This document shows, in pieces, positions 24,490-34,382 of a stretch of DNA of 64,000 bases. Origin of the DNA: Saururus chinensis (taxonomy: Eukaryota > Streptophyta > Magnoliopsida > Piperales > Saururaceae); NCBI GenBank assembly GCA_035235625.1, contig CP141140.1, positions 42,279,351-42,343,350 of the forward strand, given 5' to 3'. Within the stretch, counting starts at the first letter, position 1; each line of letters begins with the position of its first letter. Below the pieces are notes generated by a model, which was not told where the DNA came from, made no database searches, and saw only the letters and a program-made list of their open reading frames with translations. Both the position numbers and the translations under genes were made by a program.

Positions 24490-26790
24490 TTATAATAAAA
24501 GAGAGAGAGTGAAGAGAGTAAGAGAGAGGAGAGGAGAGGGAGGAGAGGGAGAGGGGAAAGAGAGAAGAGAGAGAGGAGAGGGAGAGAGGGAGGGAGAGAG
24601 GGTAGAGAGAGAGGGGTGAGGAGAGGAAGAGAGGGGGTGAGGAGAGAGAGATAGGGAAGAGAGTGAGGAGAGAGAGGGTGAGGAGAGAGAGAGTGAGGAG
24701 AGAGATAGGGAAAAGAATGAGAGAGAGAGAGAAAGAGGAGAGAGAGAGATAGAAGAGACACAGGGAGGAGAGGGAGAAGAGAGAGAGAGAGGAGAGAGTG
24801 AGAAATATGGAGAGGGGAAAATTAATTTATATTTTTTGGGGATTTTTTATTATATTATTATATTTTAAAAATCTATATATAGAGAGAGTGTGTGGAGGAT
24901 AGGGAGAGAGATAGAAGAGGAAGTGAGAGGGAGGGGAGAGAGGGAGAAAGAGAGGGAGGGAGGGAGGAGAGAGGAGTGAGAGGGTAGAGAGATAGTGGAG
25001 AGGGAGATTAATTTAATTTTAAATTTTCAAAAATATTTATAAATTATTAGATTTTTAAAATAATAAAATAAATATTATTATTGACGCATAGAAATATGCA
25101 TCACTAATATGCTAAGTATTAGCTACGCATATGGATTTACATCACTAATACATAGCCTATTAGCGACACATATTTCTATGCATTGCTAATAATATTTATT
25201 TTATTTATTTTTAAAATAAATTTATAAAAATAAAAAATAAAAAAATTAAAATTAGAGGAGAGAGTGTATAGAGAGAGGAGAGAGGGGAAAGACAGAGGGT
25301 GAAGAGAGAGTGAAGGAGGGTGACGGAGAGGAGAGAGAGGGAGAGGAAAAAGAGAGAGGAGAGGGAGTGAGAGGGAGGAATGATATCTAGAGAGGAGGGA
25401 GGAGAGAGAGAGTAGGTGGAGAGAGAGGAGAGAGGAGAGAAAGAGGGAGGGTGAGAGGGCATGGGAGGAGAAAGGGAGACAGAGTGTAGAGAGAGGGTAG
25501 ATGGAGAGAAGATGGAGATTAATTTAATTTTAATTTTTTTAATTTATTTATAAATTATTAGAATTTAAAAATAAAATAAATATTATTATCAATGGATAGA
25601 AATTTGCGCCGTTAATAGGCTATGTATTAGCGATGCATATGGATATGCGTCGCTAATACCTAGCAAATTAGCAATGCATATTTCTATGTGTCGCTAATAA
25701 TATTTATTTTATTTTATTTTTATTAATTTTAAAATAAATTTATAAAAATTTTAAATTAAAAAAATTAAAATTGTAGGAGAGAGAATGTGTAGAGAGAGGG
25801 GAGAGGGGAAAGAGAGAGGGTGAAGAGAGAGTGAGAGAGAGGGAGAGAAGAGAGAGAGGAGAGGGAAAGAGAGGTAGGGAGGAGAGATCTCTAGAGAGAG
25901 GAGGGAGGAGAGAGAGAGGAGGGAGGAGAGAGGACAGAGAGGGTGGAGGGAGAGGGAGGAGAGCGAGAGGGTAGAGAGAGGAGGGAAGAGAGAGAGAGAG
26001 GAGAGGGAGAGAGGGAGGGAGAGAGAGAGGGTGAGGGAGGAGAGAGGGTAGAGAGAGTGGAGAGGGAGATTAATTTAATTTTAATTTTTTAAATTTATTT
26101 ATAAATTATTAGATTATAAATATAATAAAAAATATTATTAGCGATACATAGAAATATGTGTCGCTAATAGGCTAGGTATTAGCGACGCATATGGATATAC
26201 GTCGCTAATACATAGCCCATTAGCAACGCATATTTCCATGTGTTACTAATAATATTTATTTTTTTATTTTTTTTAAAAAACTTTAAAATAAAAAAATTTT
26301 AAAAATAAAAATTAGAGGAGAGATAGTGTCTAGAGAGAGGAGAGAGGGGGAACGAGAGAGGGTGAAGAGAGAGTGAGTGAGAGGAGAGAGAAGGGGAGAG
26401 AGAGAAAGAAAGTAAAGAGAGGAGAGAGATAGAGGGAGGGAGAGAGAGAGGAGGAGGGAGATAGAGGAGAGAGGAGAGAAAGATGAGAGAGAGAGAGAGG
26501 AGGAAGGAGGAGAGAGAGGTGAGAAAGATGAGAGAGAGGAGGAAGGAGGAGTGAGAGAGGGAGGGAGGGAGGGAGGAGAGACAGGGAGAGAGGAGAGAGG
26601 GAGGGAGGAGAGAGGAAGGGAGGAGAGAGGGTAGAGAAAGGAGAGAAGAGAGAGGGTGAGGAGAGAGAAAGAGGGGAGAGAGGGTAGAGAAAGAGAAGAG
26701 AGAGGAAAAGAGAGGGTCAGGAAAGAGAGAAGAGAGGGGGTTTGGAGAGAGAAAGGGCGTGGAGAGAGAAGAGAGGGGAGGAGAATATTT
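24490..26790 (+). repeat. Tandem modules of GA tract plus hairpin cluster
   Basis: Three clear modules repeat about every 500-545 bp: a 200-300 bp GA-rich tract, the word GAGATTAATTTAATTTTAA, an AT-rich spacer, then a cluster of paired motifs such as TATTAGCGACGCATATGG facing its complement (hairpin clusters near 25,080-25,200, 25,590-25,710 and 26,130-26,260). Purines stay on the plus strand in every module, so the modules are direct repeats. Confidence 0.85.
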
Positions 26791-26940
26791 TAATTTAAAA
26801 AAAATTAGTATTGGCGACGCTTAGTAGTAATTGTTGCAAATACTATATTATTTGCGACGTTGCAAATAAGCTACACAGTTGCGACGTTTATAAATAATCA
26901 TCGCAATAGGTAATTTTTGTTCTACCTTGCTAGTGATGTA

Positions 26941-27760
26941 AAATACCGTGCGAGCAAAATTTTGTCCGCACGGTATTTATTCCCTCTCCCCCCTCTCTCC
27001 CACTGCCTCTTCTTCTCCCATTCCCACATCTGTCGTCCCACAGTCGCCTCCTCTGCACCTCCACCCCGCCTTCGCCTTGCCGATTGCCACCCACACCCTT
27101 TGTCCTGCCTCTCCACATCACTGCATCTACCCTGCCACCGCCAACCCCCCACCGCTGCCGTCCTAGATCCTCCCTTCCCCTCCTCTCTTGCCCTACCCCC
27201 GTTGTTGCCATCCGGGCTCAGCCACCGCCAGCCCTCCCGCCTTCCCCTTGCCCTACCCCCGCCGCCGCTATCCGGGTTCGCCCACCGGATTCCAACACCC
27301 CACCCCCTCCCCCTTCCTCCCCTCCCCTTATTTCCATTTCTCCCCTCCCCCTCATTTGCCGCCGCTGGAGGAGGGGTTGCCAAAACCGGTTCCCCGCCCT
27401 GATTTTGGCACCCCACCCCATCCTCCCCCTCTCCCCTTCCTCCCATCCTCATTTCTCGCACCCTCTTTCACCGTCACCGCCGAAGGAGGGGCTCCGGCCA
27501 CCGGAATCTAGTTCCCCTACCGGATTCGGGCACCCCACCCCCTACTCCCTCCTCCTCCCCCTCTCCCTCCCTCCCCTCCCCTCAATTCCATTTCTCCCCC
27601 TCTCTCGAGGAGGGGTTGCCGAAATCCGGTTCCCCGCTAGGTTCTCGGCACCCCACCCCTTTCACTGCCTCCCCCCTGTGCCCCTTTCACTGCCTTCCGG
27701 GGGCCGGATTCTGGTGCCCCACCATAATCCGGCCCCTCTCCCTTCGGGGCCACCGGGGAT
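26941..27760 (+). repeat. C-rich domain of CACTA 2 with palindromic leader
   Basis: It opens with a 38-bp near-perfect palindrome centred at 26,959/26,960 (AAATACCGTGCG facing CGCACGGTATTT). About 780 bp of C-rich, strongly strand-biased sequence follows, with direct repeats of a unit containing GGCACCCCACCCC, CTCCCC runs and GGAGGAGGGGTTGCC (near 27,360, 27,490, 27,610). Proline-rich frames exist on both strands but none has gene-like features. A shorter version occurs in CACTA 1 at 12,428-12,620, so it is part of the element family and not a private gene capture. Confidence 0.75.
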
Positions 27761-27779
27761 TTTTTTTAAAATTTTTTGT

Positions 27780-28218
27780 CTTTAGCGACGCATATAAATA
27801 AGTATTTTAAAAAAATTATTAGCGTCGCTAAATCTTATTTATTAGTGTGGCTAATGTTATATTATTAGCGACACATTAAATAAATATTTTTAAAAAAAAT
27901 TTATTCTATTAGTGACGTATACAAAAACGTCGCTAATAAGGACTTATTAGCAACACTTATAGTTATACGTCGCTAATAAGTTAATTTTAAAATTTTTTAA
28001 ATGGTTTTTCTATTAGTGATGCTATATATAAGTGTCACTAATAATTTATTATTAGCGATGTAGTTTTACTAATAGCGACACATAAATATATGTCGCTAAT
28101 AGGCACAATTAGTGACGCTTTGTGTTATGCATCGCTAATAGGCAATAGTGATGACACTTTTTGTGATGCTTATAGTGATGTTTTGTATGCGTTGCTAAAA
28201 GTCATTTTTGTTGTAGTG
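27780..28218. repeat. Right subterminal motif array of CACTA 2
   Basis: Repeated TTAGCGACGC-type words in both orientations, ending in CATTTTTGTTGTAGTG. This is the presumed binding region for the transposition proteins of an autonomous relative. Confidence 0.85.
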
Positions 28219-29960
28219 ACGTTCTTTACATCCATCTAGTCTAGCTCTAAATCATAGTAAGCAAAGCATGTTAAAAGACATCTGATTGAGTCAAATCTTT
28301 ACAAAAGAGAGTATATCTCTTTAAAGTTTATCCCATACACCTGGGTGAACGCTTTGGCCACTAATTTCGCTATGTATTTATCAACAAATCCATCAGCCTT
28401 AAGCTTCTTTTTGAAGATCTATTTGCACCCAATGGGCTTCTGCCCTTCAAGTGGATCCACTATCTCCCATACCTTGCTATTTAGGATAGAGTCCATCTCC
28501 TCCTGAATAGCATTATGGCATTCTCGAGTATTTGGAAGACTCAAAGCTTGTTGTAGAGTGTACAGTATGGAGGGTAATCGACCTTAAGCATATGGAAGAC
28601 TCACTAGGACCAACCTCTTTTACAACCTCAAACAAATCGACTCTTTTGTTAGGTATTGTAGTGTTTAATTTTTCCTCCAAGAAATAAGCGTCTCTAGACT
28701 CAATTACTCCCACTGTCCCATCCATGTGATGAACCACAAATCGGTACCCCTTAGAGTGGTCACAATACCTAATAAAGTTGCACTTTATAGTCTTGGGGTC
28801 GAGCTTTGACCTATACTGATAAGGCACCTTTATGTGTGCCCTGGACCCCCACACTCTAAGATGCCCTGAGTTCAGACATCAAACCGTCTATAACTCATAA
28901 GGTGTCTATTGGAGTACTTTTGTGGATACACGATTTAGCATGTACATGGCAGTGTCTAAAGCCTCACCCCAGAAGTTGGTTCCTAACTCAAAGTGATTTA
29001 ACATGGACCTTACCATGTCCATAAGCATCCTGTTACGCCTTTTTGCCACTTCATTTTTCTATAGAGTGTACGGTAGGGTGTACTAATGAACTATTTCTTG
29101 ATTGGTACAGTAGTCCTTAAACAGGTTAGAGGTATACTCGCCAGCACTGTCAATCCTTAGGATTTTTACTTTCTTGCCTAACTGAGTTCCTACCTCAGCT
29201 TTAAATTCCTTCAATTTATCTAAAGCTTCAGACTTCCTATTTATTAAATACATGTATTCGTATCTAGAATAGTCATCTATAAACATGATGAATTAAGTCA
29301 TCCCTTTGTGGGTCTGAACATTTAGGGGCCCACAAATATTAGAATGAACCACCCCTAATAGTTCATTTACCTTTTGTCTCTTTTGGAAGGATTACCGCTC
29401 ATCTTTCTCGATAAGCAATCCTCACACACAAGTAGGTCTTTGGATATTTTGGCTAACAACCTAGCGTTTGACATCCTATATAGTTTATCTACATTAACGC
29501 GACACAAACGCATATGCCACAACATGGCATCATCCTCAGATAATACAAGATACTCATAAGCACTTATTTCATTAGATTCTGGAGAGTTCATTACATCTAA
29601 ACAATATAAACCATCTACTAAAGAAGAAATAAAGAGTACAATCCCACCCTTGCCCACAGTGACCTTGCTCCCCTTGAACCTAACTTCAAACCCCTTCTTG
29701 GTCAGAACAGGGATTGAAATTAGGTTCCTCATGATGGAGGGAGCAAAGAGCACATCAGTGAGCACTAAAGTAGACCCATCCTACAGAGGAATCCTGTAGT
29801 TCCCCATAGCCTCCACCTCGTAGTATGTGTTGTTACCCATGATGACTTTGTTCTAGACTGGCATCAGGTTAATCATCTTACCCTAGTTCCCCTAGAATGT
29901 GAGACATGAACAGTAGCTCCAGAGTCTAACCACCAAGTCTTCTCTTTGATGTCAACAATC
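28219..29960 (-). pseudogene. pol: Ty1/copia pol, protease, integrase and RT N-terminal part
   Basis: From right to left on the minus strand: protease motif WWLDSGATVHVS (about 29,900-29,945); the GAG-pre-integrase block MLTDVLFAPSIMRNLISI to LWHMRL and CEDCLSRKMS with remnants of the zinc-binding His/Cys pattern; the integrase core with FIDDYSRYEYMYLI and RIDSAGEYTS; the conserved FWGEALDTAMYMLNR and VWGSRAHIKVPY region; then the start of reverse transcriptase (IGCK, ADGFVDKYIAKLVAKAF, DVKN), which the CACTA element cuts. Frame breaks occur between blocks. No single open frame spans more than about 135 codons. Confidence 0.9.
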
Positions 29961-30780
29961 ATACCTCTAAGACAACACACACAATTTCCCTGTTCTCGCC
30001 CTTGTTGTTGTTGCTTAATTGGTCATCTTTCTGGGGACAAATAGCCTTGAAGTGGCTCACCTGGCCAAAACATGCACCTTGGGGTTTGTTATTCCCCTTG
30101 TCATTGCTTTTGTTTTGAGGTTTCTTCCCCTTTTTATTGCAAGCTCTCTTGTTAGAGGGACTAGGCCCATGTCCACCCTTCTTGCTTCCACCAGAGTTCT
30201 GTGTCAGGTTGGCAGTAGCAGCACCACCTGAAGCATTCACATGGTTCCTCCTTTCTTGCTTAAGCCTAAGCCCGACAGTCAAAGTTTCCATTGTGAGCTT
30301 CTGGTTAGTCATATTGAGGTAGACTACCACACTCTCCCAAGACTTAGGGAGGCTATTCAACACTATAGACACTTGGACTCTAGGTCATCAACAATGGTGG
30401 ACATGGCACTTAGGTGTTCATTCGTATCATCTCCCTCCCTCATCTTGAAGTTCTGTTACTTAGAGTGTAACATCCTCTTATGAGCTTATGTCTGCTCCCC
30501 ATACCTAATAGAAACAGCTTCCAGCATCTCTCTGGTAGTCTTTCTATCTTTAGCTCCATGAAACTCAGAATGGTGGGCCTAGCCTTGTTGTCATCATCCC
30601 TCAACTTTTCATAAGATTTCTTCTGAGCAGTTGAAGAACTCTCTCGCAGTGGTTCAATGATATGTTATATGACATGAGCAAGATCAAAAAGAGTTAGGAT
30701 ATGGTATATCCTTCTCTTCCACACTAGGTATCAGCAGTCGACTTTTCAGTCTTTCCTAATTCTAATGTGACCATCTTGGA
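29959..30780 (-). pseudogene. gag: Ty1/copia gag remnant
   Basis: The minus strand gives WKRRIYHILTLFDLAHVI near 30,715, a typical copia Gag start region. It continues through a UBN2-type section to SLPKSWESVVVYLNM and an Asn/Lys-rich region with a CFGQVSHFKAICPQ zinc-knuckle remnant near 30,030-30,080, which lacks part of the CX2CX4HX4C pattern. Stops break the frame at several points. Confidence 0.82.
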
Positions 30781-30784
30781 AGCT

Positions 30785-31885
30785 ATCACAGGTGAGAAGT
30801 TGTGCATAACATTCACACACGTGATGGCCTGGCTGCGCCGCACAACTAGCAATGTATCCATCCTCTCTCCCTCAAGTGTATGCAAATTCGAACAAAGCAA
30901 AATACAATGAAAGATAAGGGAAAAGGAGGACCCGCCTCCAAAATCTTTTATTTAAGCACGCAATTTACACTAACAAGGCCCCTACCTTACTCCCAAACCC
31001 AACACTGTCTCAGCTATCTTGCAAAGTAGTCCGCCCCGTTGATGAGAACCGCCTCAAGCCTCATTGAGTTGTGAGTATGGTCCACCCCTTGGTTGTCTGT
31101 GCTCCTAGTAGATCTTCTAAGTAGCCAACGAAGTGTTTGCTGCCCAACAGTCCTCTGGAACTGTGGCCAAAGCTCCCAATCCGACCCTTGCAGATTTATG
31201 AGTTTTGAATGCTTAAATAACCTGCCTTCAACCAGCCATGACGCCCCCTTTATATAGAGGAAAGGTCAGGAAGCCTAGTACCACTAGAACTAGCCCAACC
31301 TTAGTTACAAATTCGGAATCGAATCCCTACCCCATTAAAAATAGGAAACCAGCCCACATATATGCTCAAAATAGTCCCAAAAGAGTCTTAACCCAACTAG
31401 AAGTATAACTTAGTCCTCCTTCAAGTGTCCTGCCTCTCCTAGCACTCCTCGGACTCTTACTCCTACTAGAAGTCCTCTGCTCGCATGCCATCTCATCTCA
31501 GCAAAGTTCTGGCTGCATCCTCTTCTTGCTTGGAGTCCTTGTCCCGCAAGATTCGGTCGTCTTGAGCAATCCGACTTACGAACAACTCCTTGTCCGGGCT
31601 TCCTACTTGCAATAGGCCTCCTAGGTGACTCCTAGTCACGCTAGGAAACATGGGAACAAATCTGCAACAATCACCATCGTCTCTCCTATTTCAAGTAGGA
31701 GTTGTCCGTGAGAGTCCCGACCTTCTTAGGAACCCTAGGTGATGGCGCCCAACCCATCATCAAATCCTACTCCGAGTATGACTTGGATACAAGTCCACCA
31801 ACACACCAACACAATCGTTTCTCAGCTTTCCACTCGCCAAGCTGAGGTTCCTCAGCTCCTTATCCTATTTCAAAGCTAGGGGTCG
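30785..31885 (-). mobile_element. LTR-like repeat, copy B
   Basis: Collinear over about 1.1 kb with 38,685-39,725: both share the GAATGCTTAAAT block before a TATA box, ACTAGAACT-GCCCA, TACAAATTC-GAATC, and TAGGTGATGG/TTGGTGATGG-GCCCA near the far end. The minus-strand TATA box lies at 31,250-31,256 (CTATATAAAG). It sits between the copia leader and gag, so it most likely inserted there as an LTR element that recombined to a solo copy. I could not define a target duplication. Confidence 0.55.
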
Positions 31886-32820
31886 AATTGAACCCATTGT
31901 GCAACTACAAAGGAAAAGGGAAAGAACAGGAAATTAATACTATAAAAGCCAACAACTTCTTAAGGAATAATTGTTTAGACTCTCTAAATATAATAATAAA
32001 GAAAAGGTATAAGAGTATAAATTATGCTAAGTTACTTAGTTTAGATGTACGTTAATTAGGTTTGGGTCACTATCCAGTGTAAACCTTAACTACCCCTTAA
32101 GCCCCTTAAGGAAAGTTGATCTAATTAGGTAATTAGGTGTTTATGATTTATGTAATCCCTTAAACACCCATTTCAGCACATAAAACAACAAATAAACACT
32201 TTTAGAGGTTGCTGAAATTTTTATTTTCAGTCCAGAAAATATTTTGGTGCAAAATTACCAAAATAGCCCTAGGATTGTTTTGGTCTTTTCACCCTTAAAA
32301 GACACACCAAAACTTTGCACCAAGCAACTTTTCAATGAGTATTAAACACAATTAAAAATAATTCATGACAGAAAAATAATAGCGCACACACAGCCTGTGT
32401 GAATTGACCAAAATGCCCCTAGGGCTAAAACGGTCAATTCACACACCTTTTGAACCACAAAATTAATTAAATATAATCAAGATAAATTAATTTACTCTTG
32501 CTGACCAAAAAATGGGTGTGTGGGCAAAACATGATCAGAGAATTAAATTGGGCAAAATAACACAAGGCCGAAATGACCTTTATGCCCCCATATGCTTCCA
32601 ATTGCACAAATCACAATTAAACTTCTAATCACCCAATTTCCAGCAAGCAAATCATTTATATCAGTCCAATATGCATTCAATCTCAAATTTATATCAAAAG
32701 CCCTATGGATAGTATATATAGATTAATCAATTTTTTATTTCCCTTTTTCTAGCATACAAAACCCTAGATCGGGTAAATCCAAATGAATTTCAATCAAATC
32801 ATTGACGAACTACCGCAACC

Positions 32821-32835
32821 TAGGCTCCGATACCA
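32821..32835 (-). other. Primer-binding site of the Ty1/copia element
   Basis: Minus-strand TGGTATCGGAGCCTA, one base inside the 5' LTR. It matches the TGGTATCAGAGC site that pairs with initiator methionine tRNA in plant copia elements except for one substitution. Confidence 0.88.
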
Positions 32836-32836
32836 C

Positions 32837-33843
32837 TTTAGAGTGGATGGCCCAATGGAAGCATGACGGATAGGGGGTGACGCACCAATAAAAATTTAAA
32901 CTTCAAGATTAATCTACACAAACATGCAAATTAACTCTAATCAATAGGGAATATATATCATCCAATGAAAAGCAAGAATAAAGGAAATCAAATTGGAATC
33001 AATTACTCACTGAACTTGGACTATCCAGCCCTTTGTACACCCTTGAATCCTTCGATTCACTCTTCACAAACACAAGATAGTAAGTAGGAAAAGTGATTAC
33101 CTCTTACATGTGTTGATCCCTCAAAACCTTAATCTTGGATGAAGATCTCAGCAAGGAAGATGCCCCACCAATCAGCCTTCACATCCCACACAAAGAGGAG
33201 ATGCTTCTCCTTAAATTGGCTTGCCAAAGGAAGGATAGAGGTGAGTGGAGAGGGGCGGCCAACAGGGTTTTTCCCACACCCTTTGCAGTCCGCACCAAGG
33301 GAAGAAGGAGGGGGGCGAGGGGGGGGATGATTGGGAAAGTGGAGAGGAGAAAAGGGAGGGGGCAGACTGCTCTAGGGCTTCTCCTCTTCTCCCTTGTTAA
33401 CCTATTTATACCCTCTCTCAAGTTACCTCTAAATGGGCTCTCAAGTTGGGCTTTTCCAATTGGTCTTCCTTATTTAATCTTCTGGTTTAACTAGAGGGTC
33501 ATACACAACAAGAGCGGGATCTGTCTATTAGAGCCCGCAGAGACCTGAACCCCCTACACACGGCCAAGCCCGTAACAGGGTCAACCCCTTGCTAACCACA
33601 GGTCCCACCATTGACACATAATTCATGTGTCTGACTCCCACAATGTGTTAATACACATCCTAATCACATGCCTAGTGTGCATGTGTTACATAGGCGGGTC
33701 CCAACCAAATTATTATTACAATGGCTCATGTGTGGTCGGCGCGACCGCCCCCACCACCCTTGGACACCGTGGCCCATACCGGCTCACCAGGATTGCAATA
33801 ACATTGGACTAAAATGGGCCCAAACCCATACCATGGTCCAACA
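32837..33843 (-). repeat. 5' LTR of the Ty1/copia element
   Basis: 1,007 bp. Minus-strand start TGTTGGACCATGG; inner end CTCTAAA, where the partner reads CTCTACA. It is followed outside by the second ATTTG target copy. The open frames that fall in the LTRs occur in both copies and are not conserved genes. Confidence 0.93.
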
Positions 33844-33848
33844 ATTTG

Positions 33849-34373
33849 TCTCATAAATTATGTAGCATAATGATCCATTAAACTATGCGTAGGTTAATTG
33901 AGTTCATGTACAACAAAAAATGATTCATCCTTGTGCATAGCCTAAACGTTTTATGTTGCTCATTATCATCTCAAGTTCCTAGTACTGTCTCTAAGATCTT
34001 TTTATAAACATGTCTTGGGGCTTTTTACTCACTAAGATCTCTGTGAAGGCCTTTTTGTTGGCCTTTTGCAGGGGCCAACAATTCAAGTTTTCACTATCAT
34101 ATCTTGTAGTTCTAATTGTGGGTTTTATAGTCAACATAATTTAGTGAGTAAGAAAGATGAGTGCGACTGTGTTTTGAGGAGCATATGGTTTAATGTGATG
34201 CCTTACGTATGTGGTCGAACACAACATGGGACATCTAGATTGCTTACTTAACAAATTTTGGTAAATTATATGGACAATAAAATCTAAGAGAAGGGATTTG
34301 TCAAAGTCTATAAGAAAATTGGTATGAGGTTATACTACTTGAGCATTCACTAGTTTGTGATTTGTGGAAATAC
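33849..34373. other. Spacer between copia and Mutator-like elements
   Basis: About 525 bp of ordinary AT-rich sequence. No gene or repeat boundary was recognised. Confidence 0.5.
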
Positions 34374-34382
34374 CATGATCAA

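Larger units (their letters stand above)
23693..28218. mobile_element. CACTA non-autonomous element 2, nested in the copia RT
   Basis: The terminal inverted repeats are CACTACAACAAAATG at 23,693 and its complement ending at 28,218, both followed inward by dense TTAGCGACGC-type subterminal arrays. This is the hallmark of the CACTA (En/Spm) superfamily. It interrupts copia reverse transcriptase within the MDVK...FLNGDL block. Immediate 3-bp flanks (GTA and ACG) do not match, so the usual 3-bp target duplication has mutated or one end is off by a base. Inside are modules of purine tract plus hairpin cluster, then a C-rich domain. No transposase frame is present, so it would need an autonomous relative. 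Confidence 0.9.
21448..33843 (-). mobile_element. Complete Ty1/copia retrotransposon with nested insertions
   Basis: Two LTRs (21,448-22,439 and 32,837-33,843) in the same minus orientation are flanked by a perfect 5-bp target duplication, ATTTG (21,443-21,447 and 33,844-33,848). From right to left the order is 5' LTR, primer-binding site, leader, gag, protease, integrase, reverse transcriptase, RNase H, polypurine tract, 3' LTR. Integrase before reverse transcriptase identifies Ty1/copia. A CACTA element (23,693-28,218) splits the reverse transcriptase, and an LTR-like repeat (30,785-31,885) lies in the leader/gag region. Stops and frameshifts throughout make it non-autonomous. The LTRs differ in length and by many substitutions, so the insertion is old. 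Confidence 0.95.

Noticed and set aside
26917..27801. Proline- and arginine-rich open frames on both strands, resembling a GC-rich gene
   Set aside because: Open in nearly all frames because of C-rich direct repeats, and a shorter version sits in the other CACTA element, so this is element sequence.
24001..28150. Regularly spaced TTAGCGACGC repeats considered as a CRISPR-like array
   Set aside because: Repeats are short, variable, in both orientations and bounded by CACTA terminal repeats in plant DNA.
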